Assembly (NCBI GenBank): GCA_038233815.1
Contig: JBBSVE010000074.1
Coordinates: forward strand, 1 to 15,440
DNA length: 15,440 bases
Direction: 5' to 3'
Source of the DNA: JBBSVE01 sp038233815
Lineage (GTDB): Bacteria; Pseudomonadota; Alphaproteobacteria; Rhodobacterales; Rhodobacteraceae
Shown here: piece by piece, positions 6,385 to 14,876 of the stretch
Position numbering within the stretch: position 1 is the first letter of the stretch
Layout of the letters: every line of letters starts with the position of its first letter
The notes under the pieces: generated by a model
Told to the model about the DNA's origin: nothing
Seen by the model: only the letters and a program-made list of their open reading frames with translations
Database searches by the model: none
Position numbers and translations under genes: made by a program

Positions 6385-8489
6385 GTCGGTGCCTCTGTGC
6401 ACGGGTCCGCGATGCGCTGACCTTCGACGACCCAGATAGTCTCGGGGAAGGAGCATGGCAAATAGAGGCCGTGCGACATGAGCCATGCCCCCGATGCCTC
6501 CAGCAGGCCGGATTTCAGCGCGGGCGCGCCGCGCGACAGACGCCCCGGATCGGCGGTGTCGCGCAACGCAATGCTGTAGCGCGCGGCGGGATCGAGCGCG
6601 GTCAGCCGCAACGGGCGCGGGGCGATCTGCGCCGAGGCCATCACCTTCGCCGCGAAGACGACGAAGCGGCTGCCATCCTCCGCCATCTGCTGTTCTGCAA
6701 GGACCGCCGGATCGGCGCTGTCGAGCCGCAGGATGTCGGCGCGCATCGTCCAGTGGCGGTTGTCCTTCCACCACTGCGTAACTGCGCGCAAGGTCGTCGC
6801 CTCCTCCTCCGTCAACTCGCGCGGGTCCATCTCGAACCCCATGTGACGCTGCGCCGCCGTCCATGCGCGCACTGCCATATCGAGCGTCCGCCCCGACGTG
6901 TGGCAGCGCCGCGGCCCGACGTGGGAGCCGGTAACGCTCCCCGGCAAGAACAGCGCCGCGTCATGCTGAATGCGCAGCCGTTCCAGCGCGTCGTTGCTGT
7001 CCGACAGCCACACCCGGTGCGTGCGCGCAAGGATGCCCGCGTCGATCCGCCCTCCGCCCGAGGCGCAGCTCTCGATCTCCACCCCCGGAAAGGCCACGCG
7101 CAGCCGGTCGAGGAGCGCGTAGGTGCCGCGCGCCTGATCAGCGTAAGGGGCGGGCAGGACGCGATTGTGATCCCATTTGACATAGTCGATGGCGTGGGCC
7201 GAAAGGATTGCCGCGATGGCGGCGTAGAGGTGATCGCGCACCTCCGCACGGCTCATGTCGAGCACCATCTGATGTCGCCCGAGGGTCTGGTCGTCCGGCC
7301 CCAGTGTCCAGTCGGGGTGCGCGCGGTAGAGGTCGCTGTCGGGGCTGACCATCTCCGGCTCGAACCAGAGGCCGAAGCTCATTCCCTCGGCATGGACATG
7401 CTCGATCAGCGGTGCCAGCCCGTCGGGATATTTCCGCGCGTCCACCGTCCAGTCGCCGAGCGAGGTGCGGTCGTCGTCGCGTTGCCCGAACCAGCCGTCG
7501 TCCAGCACGAACCGCTCCGCGCCGAGACGCGCGGCACGGGTCGCGATATCCTTCAGGACGGTGAGATCATGGCGGAAATAGACCGACTCCCACGAGTTGT
7601 AATGCACGGGGCGCGGGCGCGCGGGGTCGGGCATCGCCACGATCCGGTCCCGGATATGGCGCTGGAAGGCCACGGCGCATCCGTTCAGCCCGGTGGTGGA
7701 GTGGGTGACGTAGAGCGGCGCGCTCTCGAACCTTGTGCCGGGGGCAATCTCGGTATCCACGGCATGGCCGAACTGGATCTGGCGACGACCGTCGGCCAGC
7801 TCCTCCGCCACCATGCGGTGCCCGCCAGACCAGCCGTAGTGGAAGGCAAAAGCCTCGCCATGACAGTTGGTGGCCCCGAGGCACGGCAGGATCAGACCGG
7901 GGAAATCCGCAGGCCCCGACCGGCCGGTCCGGCTCTCTCGCAGACGGATGCCGGCGGACCATTGCGAGGCGACGGGTTGGAACTCGCCACACCAGCGTCC
8001 GGCAAAATCGATCATCTCGCGGGCCTGTTGTGGCGCGGGCAGGACCGGGGCCGCGAGCCAGCCAAGCCGCACCAGCCGATCCGAGACCAGCACCGTGCGG
8101 CAGGTCAGCATCCGGGTCCGCGCATCGGCGTCGAACGTGAAGGTGATCGTCAGCCCCAGCGCCGCGTCACTGCACGCGAACGCGATCCCGCTGTCGGAGC
8201 GATGGTGCGAGACCAGTCGGAACACGGGCAGCAGCGGCGTGCCGTCAAGTGCGCGCAGGACGAGGCCCGGCTGCCCGGGAAAGCTCCGCGATGCCTCGGG
8301 AGAGAGCGACAGCGGGGGATGCGCGTCGAGCATCCCCCCGGTCACGTCCATCACACTCGCCCAGGCGATCGCCTGCGGATCGTCCGCCGCCGGTAACGTG
8401 GCACCCCAGTAGATGCACGACGGAATGCCCCCGTCCGACGCGAACACCAGCGTCTGCCCGCCCCCGTCCAGCCGCCAGGCCTGCGTCAC
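6381..8489 (-). CDS. GH36 alpha-galactosidase (cytoplasmic, GTG start)
   Basis: A 702-residue glycoside hydrolase family 36 enzyme that removes alpha-linked galactose from melibiose/raffinose-type sugars. Diagnostic blocks are PVHYNSWESVYF (about 294-305), RFVLDDGWFGQRDDD (326-340), the WFEPEMVSPDSDLY block, the nucleophile motif DYVKWDHNR (Asp440), ESCASGGGR (473-481) and the acid/base motif WLSDSNDALERLRIQ (the acid is probably Asp500). There is an N-terminal beta-supersandwich and a C-terminal beta domain, total length close to the ~720-residue GH36 enzymes. No signal peptide is present. The frame is open 96 codons upstream, but homology begins at VTQAWRLDGG, whose GTG overlaps the permease stop as GTGA (8486-8489), so GTG at 8489 is chosen. 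Confidence 0.95.
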   Translation of the reverse strand: MTQAWRLDGGGQTLVFASDGGIPSCIYWGATLPAADDPQAIAWASVMDVTGGMLDAHPPLSLSPEASRSFPGQPGLVLRALDGTPLLPVFRLVSHHRSDSGIAFACSDAALGLTITFTFDADARTRMLTCRTVLVSDRLVRLGWLAAPVLPAPQQAREMIDFAGRWCGEFQPVASQWSAGIRLRESRTGRSGPADFPGLILPCLGATNCHGEAFAFHYGWSGGHRMVAEELADGRRQIQFGHAVDTEIAPGTRFESAPLYVTHSTTGLNGCAVAFQRHIRDRIVAMPDPARPRPVHYNSWESVYFRHDLTVLKDIATRAARLGAERFVLDDGWFGQRDDDRTSLGDWTVDARKYPDGLAPLIEHVHAEGMSFGLWFEPEMVSPDSDLYRAHPDWTLGPDDQTLGRHQMVLDMSRAEVRDHLYAAIAAILSAHAIDYVKWDHNRVLPAPYADQARGTYALLDRLRVAFPGVEIESCASGGGRIDAGILARTHRVWLSDSNDALERLRIQHDAALFLPGSVTGSHVGPRRCHTSGRTLDMAVRAWTAAQRHMGFEMDPRELTEEEATTLRAVTQWWKDNRHWTMRADILRLDSADPAVLAEQQMAEDGSRFVVFAAKVMASAQIAPRPLRLTALDPAARYSIALRDTADPGRLSRGAPALKSGLLEASGAWLMSHGLYLPCSFPETIWVVEGQRIADPCTEAPT

Positions 8490-9331
8490 TTCACGGCGCC
8501 CAGCGTCAGGCCCGCGATGAAATGGCGCTGCATCGCGAAGAACATCAGGACCGGCGGCAAGGCGGCCACGATAGACCCGGCGGACACGAGGTTCCACGCA
8601 GCAATCCACTGACCGTTGAGCGACGACAGCCCCGCCGTGATCGGCTGCGTGTCGGCGCTCGTGGTCAGCACGGTGGCCCAGAAGAAATCGTTCCAGATGA
8701 AGGTGAAAACCAGCACCGACAGCGCCGCGATCGCGGGCCGCATCAGGGGCAGCACGATATACCAGAAGATACGCCATTCGGCGACGCCCTCGACCCTCGC
8801 GGCCTCGATCAGTTCGAACGGCAGGGCGCGGATGAAGTTGCGCATGAAAAGCGTGCAGAACCCGGTCTGGAACGCGATGTGGAAAAGTGCCAGCCCATAC
8901 CAGGTGTTATACATCCCGAGTTGCAGCGTGAGGTCGCGCACCGGCACCATCAGGATCTGGAACGGCACGAAGTTGCCCGCGACGAACAGAAAGAACACCA
9001 GCATGTTGGAGCGGAACTTGTAGATCCCCAGCGCGAACCCCGTCATCGTCGACAGCGCCACCGCCCCGATCACCGTGGGCACGGTCACCTTGAACGAATT
9101 GAGCATGTAGCGGCCGATATGGCTGTCCTGGAACACCGACACGTAGTTCGAGAATGCAATCCCGCTCGGCACGCCGAAATAGTTTCCGGCCGCAAGGTCC
9201 GAAGGCGGGCGCAGTGACGTGACAGCCACCCCGATCAGCGGCAAAAGCCAGAGGAACAGAGCCACCGGCAACGCGACGGTATACATCCATTGCGTGCCGG
9301 TGCTGGTCTGCTGGATCGGGCGGGGGAACAT
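8486..9331 (-). CDS. Sugar ABC transporter permease, MalG type (CUT1)
   Basis: A 281-residue inner-membrane permease of the carbohydrate uptake transporter-1 family. Hydrophobic segments lie at about 16-38, 81-103, 111-132, 142-163, 200-220 and 250-268. The cytoplasmic EAA loop that docks the ATPase is EAARVEGVAEWRIFWYIVLP (177-196), and the C-terminus (QRHFIAGLTLGAVK) is typical of MalG-like subunits. It pairs with the MalF-type permease but is separated from it by the MmcQ/YjbR gene, from which it is spaced by only 3 nt. Its stop overlaps the alpha-galactosidase start, tying uptake to hydrolysis. Confidence 0.95.
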   Translation of the reverse strand: MFPRPIQQTSTGTQWMYTVALPVALFLWLLPLIGVAVTSLRPPSDLAAGNYFGVPSGIAFSNYVSVFQDSHIGRYMLNSFKVTVPTVIGAVALSTMTGFALGIYKFRSNMLVFFLFVAGNFVPFQILMVPVRDLTLQLGMYNTWYGLALFHIAFQTGFCTLFMRNFIRALPFELIEAARVEGVAEWRIFWYIVLPLMRPAIAALSVLVFTFIWNDFFWATVLTTSADTQPITAGLSSLNGQWIAAWNLVSAGSIVAALPPVLMFFAMQRHFIAGLTLGAVK

Positions 9332-9334
9332 GGC

Positions 9335-9682
9335 TCAGGCCCTTTCCATCAGGTCGCGGCGCAAGGCCTTTGGGAGGTTCGCCACAATCAGCCCGTAGGA
9401 GGCGAGGATCCGGTGGCGCAGTTCGTCCACACCCGTCGTGTCAGGCAAATGGACCCAGCTTCGGTGCAGGTATTTCGCGCGGGCCGCGGCACCGACCTCG
9501 ATCAGCATCGCGGCGGTCTCGACATCCGGGCATTTCACCGAAACGCCGGGCGACCATGACCCGATCAGCGCGAAGATCTTGCCGCCCACCTTCCACGCGT
9601 CATGCCCGCCGCCCCAGGGATCGGACACCTCCGCCCCCGGCAGGGGCCTGCACAGGGCTGTGACGCGGGCGCGGAAGTCCAT
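9335..9682 (-). CDS. MmcQ/YjbR-family small protein lodged between the permease genes
   Basis: A 115-residue protein with the MmcQ/YjbR pattern: a short N-terminal helix, PLPGAEVSDPWGGGHDAWKVGGKIFALIG (hairpin region), VSVKCPDVETAAMLIE, then AKYLHRSWVHLPDT and a C-terminal helix ending YGLIVANLPKALRR. The family has a CyaY-like fold and is often labelled DNA-binding, but its biological role is not established. Here it is inserted seamlessly in the transporter operon: its ATG follows the MalF-type TAG stop with no gap, and the next gene starts 3 nt after its own stop. GGAG lies 6 nt before the start, overlapping the permease end. Base composition does not stand out. A role in sugar uptake or regulation is pure inference; it may be a passenger. 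Confidence 0.88.
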   Translation of the reverse strand: MDFRARVTALCRPLPGAEVSDPWGGGHDAWKVGGKIFALIGSWSPGVSVKCPDVETAAMLIEVGAAARAKYLHRSWVHLPDTTGVDELRHRILASYGLIVANLPKALRRDLMERA

Positions 9683-10603
9683 CTAACGCTCCGTCTCGTC
9701 GCGCCACATCTTCCAGATGAAGCCGGAGATGAAGATCATCATGATCGCGAACAGGATCACCGCGATGGCTGCACCATAGCCCATCCGGTAGCCATATTCC
9801 GACAGCGCCTGCTCATACATGTAGTAGCTCAACACGCGGCTCGATCCGTAGGGCCCGCCCGAGGTCATGATCGACACCAGATCGAAGCTCCTGAGCGCGC
9901 CGATCACCGTGACCACCACCGCGATGAAGGTGGCGGGCCGAAGCTGCGGCAGGATCACATACCAGAGCATCCGCCAGCCCTTGGCGCCGTCCAGACGCGC
10001 CGCCTCCACCTGATCGGGGGCCACGTTGTTCAGCCCGGTCAGATAGAGGATCATCACATAGGCGATCTGCGGCCAGAGCCCCGCCGCGATGATGCCGTAG
10101 GTCACGTATCGCTCGTCCGCCAGCACTGCGACGCCCGATCCCGTCACCATCTCGATCAGCTTGTAGAACAGCCCGAAATTGGGTGCGTAGAACCATGAGA
10201 ACATGAGGCCGACGACAACCTGCGAAATCACGAAGGGAAAGAAGAAGAGGGATTTGTAAAGCCGGATCCCCCGCACGGTCTGGTTGAGGAAAATCGCGAT
10301 GAACAGCCCCAGCGGCACCGCCAGCATGTAGAGGACCAGCCACAGGACGTTGTTCTTGAGCGAGGTCCAGAAGGCCTCGTCGGTCCAGAGTTCGACGTAG
10401 TTCGCCGTTCCGACCCATGACTTCGCACCCATCCCGTCCCAGTCATAAAAAGACAGCGACAGCGACTGGAAGATCGGGATGATGACATAAAGGAGGAACA
10501 TCGCCGCCCCGGGGGCGAGGAACAGCCACGGCGCCAGACGGCGCTGATTGGCGCGCCAGAAAGTGCGGCGGGGGGGTCGGGTTTCCGGCAGGGCGACGGT
10601 CAT
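9683..10603 (-). CDS. Sugar ABC transporter permease, MalF type (CUT1)
   Basis: A 306-residue inner-membrane permease. Transmembrane-like segments lie at about 24-48, 85-107, 118-139, 168-190, 224-243 and 276-297. The EAA loop EAARLDGAKGWRMLWYVILP is at 200-219. It would form the heterodimeric channel with the MalG-type subunit, fed by the binding protein encoded just upstream and driven by the ATPase of the divergent transcript. It starts 57 nt after the binding-protein stop, a spacer containing a hairpin, and its TAG stop directly abuts the ATG of the MmcQ/YjbR gene. Substrate is inferred from the operon to be an alpha- and/or beta-galactoside. Confidence 0.95.
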   Translation of the reverse strand: MTVALPETRPPRRTFWRANQRRLAPWLFLAPGAAMFLLYVIIPIFQSLSLSFYDWDGMGAKSWVGTANYVELWTDEAFWTSLKNNVLWLVLYMLAVPLGLFIAIFLNQTVRGIRLYKSLFFFPFVISQVVVGLMFSWFYAPNFGLFYKLIEMVTGSGVAVLADERYVTYGIIAAGLWPQIAYVMILYLTGLNNVAPDQVEAARLDGAKGWRMLWYVILPQLRPATFIAVVVTVIGALRSFDLVSIMTSGGPYGSSRVLSYYMYEQALSEYGYRMGYGAAIAVILFAIMMIFISGFIWKMWRDETER

Positions 10604-10625
10604 GGTGGCCTCTGGACAGAGTTGG

Positions 10626-10652
10626 AGAAGGGGCGGACGGGCCGCCCCCTCC
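10626..10652 (-). terminator. Intercistronic hairpin between binding-protein and permease genes
   Basis: On the minus strand an 11-pair stem (GGAGGGGGCGG pairing with CCGCCCCTTCT, two G-U pairs) closes a 5-nt loop, 8 nt after the binding-protein stop. No T-run follows. Structures in this place in sugar ABC operons commonly protect the binding-protein mRNA or cause partial termination, giving excess binding protein over permeases; that role is inferred here. Confidence 0.5.
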
Positions 10653-10660
10653 GCTAGAGA

Positions 10661-11890
10661 TCAATAGATCCGCTGGCGCGCCTTCTCCAGCCGGTCGAGG
10701 ATCGCGTCCAGACGGTCGGGCTTGGCCAGAAACTCCTGGAACCCTTCCATTCCGACCTTGGCCATCTCGGCCGGCGCATCACGGTCGAAGAACTGTGCCA
10801 GCGCGGAGGCGGTGGACACCGTCTCGAAGCCCGCCACGAGGAACGGATCGTCCTGCGGCACGGTGCTGTCCTTGTTGGTGGGCAGCTGTCCGATCTTGGC
10901 GTTGAGCTTGGTCTGCGCCGGGGCGCTCGCAACGAAGGCGAGGAACTTCTTCGCGTCGGCCACGTTCTTGGCCCCCGAGGGGATGTGGATCGTGTCGGTC
11001 GGCGCTTCCTCGGCGCGCGGGATGCCGGGGGTGATCTCCGGGAACTGCATGTAGCCCAGCGTGTCGTTGGTCATCCCGCCTTCCTTGAACACCGCCACGG
11101 CAAAATTGCCCATGACGTAGTTCGCGGCCTTGCCTTGGGTGAAGAGAGCCGCCGCGTCCTGCCATTCGAGGGCTGCATTGTTCGGCGTGGTGAAGGGCTG
11201 GATCTTGGCCCATTCGGCAAACACCGCGCGCACTTTCGGATCCGTCCACGGCACCTTGCCGTTGGCCAGATCCATGTGGAAATCGTAGCCGTTGGTGCGC
11301 AGGTCGAGATAGTCGAAGATCCCCGCCGCAGGCCAGAGCGCTTTGGTGCCCGTGGTCACGCAGTCGATGCCCTTGGCCTTGAACTTCGGACAGGCGGCGA
11401 CGAATTCGTCCCAGGTCTTGGGCACCTCGACGCCTGCGGCCTTGTAGGCGTCCTTGTTGTAATAGATGCCCCACTGGTAATAGGTGTAGGGCACGCCCCA
11501 CTGTTTGCCGTCGATGGTCATCGAGGCCTTGGACGACGCGAGCTTGTCGCCCAGATCGTTCTCGGTCCAGACATCCGACACGTCGGTGAACTGGCCGGAC
11601 GTCACGAACGGCGCCATCCGGTTCCCGGCATACCAGTTCGCGAGGTCGGGGCTGTCGGCGGTCAGAAAGTTGCGGATCGCGGTCTTGTAGCCCTCGTGGT
11701 CGAAGTTGTTGAGCTTGACCTTGACATCGGGATTGGCGGCCTCGAAATCCGCAATCAGCGCCTGCATCCCGGCCAGCGGGTCGGGATCGAAGTCGGCGTT
11801 GTAGGTCAGCGTCCGCTGCTGCGCTACGGCCGCCCCCGACAGCAAAAGCGCCGCCAGAAGCATCGGCGCGCCGGTTTTCATGGGAACCAT
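10661..11890 (-). CDS. Periplasmic sugar-binding protein of the ABC transporter (SBP family 1)
   Basis: A 409-residue extracytoplasmic solute-binding protein. A Sec signal peptide is clear (MKTGAPMLLAALLLSGAAVAQQ) with likely cleavage after AVA; there is no lipobox cysteine. The mature protein has features of the maltose/multiple-sugar binding cluster: FEAANPDVKVKLNNFDHEGYKTAIRNFL, PDLANWYAGNRMAPFV, the hinge-region YTYYQWGIYYNKDAYKAAGVEVPKTWDEF and a C-terminal helical part. Aromatic residues (WY, YYQW, W) are well placed for sugar stacking. Three ATGs occur at 11893, 11890 and 11881. The GGGGAGG site is 2, 5 and 14 nt from them, so 11890 is preferred. It is the first gene of the operon, directly behind the divergent promoter. 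Ligand inferred: galactosides such as melibiose, raffinose or lactose. Confidence 0.94.
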   Translation of the reverse strand: MVPMKTGAPMLLAALLLSGAAVAQQRTLTYNADFDPDPLAGMQALIADFEAANPDVKVKLNNFDHEGYKTAIRNFLTADSPDLANWYAGNRMAPFVTSGQFTDVSDVWTENDLGDKLASSKASMTIDGKQWGVPYTYYQWGIYYNKDAYKAAGVEVPKTWDEFVAACPKFKAKGIDCVTTGTKALWPAAGIFDYLDLRTNGYDFHMDLANGKVPWTDPKVRAVFAEWAKIQPFTTPNNAALEWQDAAALFTQGKAANYVMGNFAVAVFKEGGMTNDTLGYMQFPEITPGIPRAEEAPTDTIHIPSGAKNVADAKKFLAFVASAPAQTKLNAKIGQLPTNKDSTVPQDDPFLVAGFETVSTASALAQFFDRDAPAEMAKVGMEGFQEFLAKPDRLDAILDRLEKARQRIY

Positions 11891-11895
11891 CATGT

Positions 11896-11902
11896 CCTCC
11901 CC
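11896..11902 (-). promoter_or_regulatory. Shine-Dalgarno site of the binding-protein gene
   Basis: GGGGAGG on the minus strand. It is only 2 nt from the first ATG (11893) but 5 nt from the second (11890), which decides the start. Confidence 0.7.
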
Positions 11903-11906
11903 TCAG

Positions 11907-11923
11907 GTTTCATTATGCGAAAC
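11907..11923. promoter_or_regulatory. Candidate IclR-family operator (GTTTC-N7-GAAAC)
   Basis: The inverted repeat GTTTCATTATGCGAAAC has perfect 5-bp arms with a 7-bp spacer. It encloses the predicted -10 of the catabolic operon and lies in the only spacer shared with the iclR gene. IclR-family regulators bind short palindromes, often with TTTC/GAAA-like arms, near promoters of adjacent divergent operons. Binding by the adjacent regulator is inferred; the position predicts repression relieved by a sugar or pathway intermediate. Confidence 0.5.
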
Positions 11924-11940
11924 TCGGTTTTGAATGTTGA
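11912..11940 (-). promoter_or_regulatory. Sigma70-like promoter of the galactoside operon
   Basis: On the minus strand, TCAACA (11935-11940, four of six to TTGACA) and CATAAT (11912-11917, five of six to TATAAT) are separated by exactly 17 bp. Transcription would begin near 11905, giving a short leader of about 15 nt with the Shine-Dalgarno site inside it. The -10 is within the inverted repeat. The match is good for this GC-rich sequence but unproven. Confidence 0.55.
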
Positions 11941-11965
11941 AAGTATGGCCGGGGGTCTCTAGCCT
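11937..11965 (+). promoter_or_regulatory. Possible promoter of iclR-ATPase transcript
   Basis: TTGAAA (11937-11942, five of six) is followed after 17 bp by TAGCCT (11960-11965, three of six). Its -35 overlaps the -35 of the opposite promoter, so the two would compete or be co-regulated. The weak -10 makes this tentative. Confidence 0.4.
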
Positions 11966-12005
11966 GTCAACCATCAAGGCCGGGACCGGGGAGGGCAGCG
12001 CGACC

Positions 12006-12805
12006 ATGGTCGCATCTGGGGACAGCGCAGGCACGGTGGGCAAGGCGCTCGACGTGCTGGACCGGGTCGCGGGCTTCGGCCGGCCCGTGCGGTTCAGCGA
12101 GTTGCTGTCGGGCAGCCCCTATCCCAAGGCAACGCTCTACAGGCTTTTGCAGACGCTGCTCCAGCAGGGCATGGTGGCCTACGAGCCGGAGCGGCAGACC
12201 TATGCGGCGGGGCTGCGGCTGGTCCGGCTGGCCCATGCCGCATGGTCGCAGTCGAGCCTCGCCCCGCTCGCCCGCCCCCATCTCGACGCGCTGGCGGCCC
12301 GGCTGGGGGAGACGATCCATCTGGCCGAACTCGATCAGGGGCAGGTGCTCTATGTCGACAAGCGCAACGCCACGCGGCCGGTGGAGATGTATTCGAGTGC
12401 GGGCAAGATCGGTCCCGCCTATTGCACGGGGGTCGGCAAGGCGATGCTGGCACACCTGACCCCGGACGCGCTGGAGGCGGCGCTCTCGCGCCAGTCGTTC
12501 CACCGCTTCACGCCGCAGACCATCCAAGACCGATCCGCGCTGGTCGCGGAACTGGCGGAGGTGCGCGCCCGCGGCTTTGCCTTCGACCGCGAGGAGCATG
12601 AGCCGGGCATCGTCTGCGTCGCGGTTCCGGTGCTGGGCGGGACCGGGCAGGCAATCGGCGCGCTGTCCGTCACCGCGACGACGGCACGAAGCTCGCTCGA
12701 TGCGCTGGCGCGTCTGGTGCCCGACATCAGCGCCACGGCCACGGACATTGCGGGGGCGGCGCGCGACTGGCGCTTTCCCCATCGGGGATCAGGGGAGGAT
12801 ACGGC

Positions 12806-12818
<13 letters not shown>
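12006..12818 (+). CDS. IclR-family transcriptional regulator
   Basis: A 270-residue regulator with an N-terminal winged helix-turn-helix (about residues 9-70; GTVGKALDVLDRVAG, then KATLYRLLQTLLQQGMV as the recognition region) and the C-terminal IclR effector domain (about 80-250), including ETIHLAELDQGQVLYVDK, the GPAYCTGVGKAMLA block and GFAFDREEHEPGIVCVAVPV. The ATG at 12006 puts the HTH at the expected distance from the N-terminus and has GGGGAGGG 10 nt upstream; an earlier in-frame ATG at 11934 would lie within the promoter region and is rejected. Divergent to the galactoside operon and overlapping the ATPase gene by 13 bp, it is the likely local regulator. Effector unknown; galactose, galactonate or a phosphorylated intermediate are candidates. 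Confidence 0.93.
12792..12799 (+). promoter_or_regulatory. Shine-Dalgarno site of the ATPase gene within iclR
   Basis: GGGGAGGA, 6 nt before the ATG at 12806 and inside the last codons of iclR, suggesting efficient independent initiation as well as coupling. Confidence 0.7.
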
Positions 12819-13867
<1,049 letters not shown>

Positions 13868-13873
13868 ACCGCC

Positions 13874-14779
13874 TTACCGACGGTCGGCGCGCGCCTGCGC
13901 GAGGGCGATCTGCCGCTTGCGTTCGCGAAAGCGGTCGCGGTCGGTGTCGTCATGCTCGCCGTGGCAATCGGGGCAGGAGACGCTGGCCTCATAAAGCGGG
14001 CTGTCGCGGTGGGCCTCCCGCAGCGGGCGGCGGCAGGCGTGGCAGACGGTATGTGCGCCGGGGCGCAGGCCGTGACCGACCGAGACGCGACTGTCGAAAA
14101 CGAAGCACTGGCCCTGCCAAAGGCTGTCCGGCTCCGGCACCGTCTCCAGATAATTCAGGATACCGCCGTCGAGATGCAGGACGTGCGCGACGCCCTGCTG
14201 GAGGAGCCAGTTCGTCGATTTCTCGCAGCGGATGCCGCCGGTGCAGAACATGGCGACGCGCTTGCCGGCGAAGCGCGCGCTGTTGGCCGCCCACCATGCG
14301 GGGAAGTCGCGGAAGGAGGCGGTGCCGGGAAGGACCGCGCCTGCAAAGCTGCCAAGGCCCGATTCGAAGCCGTTGCGGGTGTCGATCACCGCGACGTCCG
14401 GCGCGGCGATGAGCGCGTTCCAGTCCCGGGGCGCGACGCGGGTGCCGGTGGTGGTGGCGGGATCGACGCCGGGCTGGCCCATCGTCACGATCTCGCGCTT
14501 CACGCGAACCTTGAAGCGGGGGAAGGGCTGGCGCGGTGCAAGGCTGAGGCGCGGGACGATCCCGCCGCATCCGGGCAGGGTCCGGATATGGGCCAGCATG
14601 GCGTCAATGGCGGCATCGGTGCCGGCGATGGTGCCGTTGATGCCCTCATAGGCGAGCAGGATCGTGCCGCGGATGCCGTGCGCGCGGCCCAGCGCCTCCA
14701 GCGGCGGTCTGAGGGCGGCAGGATCCGCGAAGGGCGCGAAACGGTAAAGGGCGGCGACGCTAAGCATGCGCAGGGCCAT
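13874..14779 (-). CDS. trhO: tRNA uridine 5-hydroxylase, rhodanese family (TrhO/YceA)
   Basis: TrhO uses oxygen to hydroxylate U34 of certain tRNAs to 5-hydroxyuridine. The 301-residue product has the N-terminal acylphosphatase-like domain (VAALYRFAPFADP, then GTILLAYEGINGTIAG at 38-53), a central rhodanese domain with DVAVIDTRNGFESGLGSF and the active-site loop MFCTGGIRCEKS (Cys179, Cys185), and a C-terminal cysteine-rich part with two CxxC pairs (CHAC, CPDC). Two in-frame ATGs (14779 and 14767) are possible and neither has a clear Shine-Dalgarno site; the first is used. The frame continues upstream to 15007, but that part overlaps pncA in antisense and is not homologous. It is a housekeeping gene at the edge of the sugar locus, with no evident link to it. 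Confidence 0.93.
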   Translation of the reverse strand: MALRMLSVAALYRFAPFADPAALRPPLEALGRAHGIRGTILLAYEGINGTIAGTDAAIDAMLAHIRTLPGCGGIVPRLSLAPRQPFPRFKVRVKREIVTMGQPGVDPATTTGTRVAPRDWNALIAAPDVAVIDTRNGFESGLGSFAGAVLPGTASFRDFPAWWAANSARFAGKRVAMFCTGGIRCEKSTNWLLQQGVAHVLHLDGGILNYLETVPEPDSLWQGQCFVFDSRVSVGHGLRPGAHTVCHACRRPLREAHRDSPLYEASVSCPDCHGEHDDTDRDRFRERKRQIALAQARADRR

Positions 14780-14816
14780 AGCGCAGCGGCCGCGACGGCG
14801 GCAAGGGGGCGGGCCA

Positions 14817-14845
14817 TTGACCGGTGCGGCGCGGGCGCCTACCCC
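14817..14845 (+). promoter_or_regulatory. Weak candidate promoter for pncA
   Basis: TTGACC (14817-14822, five of six) is followed after 17 bp by TACCCC (14840-14845), a poor -10. It lies in the 97-bp divergent spacer between trhO and pncA, 32 bp before the pncA start. Confidence 0.3.
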
Positions 14846-14876
14846 TGAATCGGGACAACGGCAGGGGAGGTCGGGG

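Noticed and set aside
6471..8396. 641-codon plus-strand open frame opposite the GH36 alpha-galactosidase
   Set aside because: Same reason: arginine/glycine-rich antisense translation, no family resemblance, while the minus strand has complete GH36 motifs.
11934..12005. Earlier in-frame ATG giving a 294-residue IclR protein
   Set aside because: The extra 24 residues would overlap the divergent promoter elements and lie before the usual start of the HTH domain; the ATG at 12006 has a Shine-Dalgarno site.
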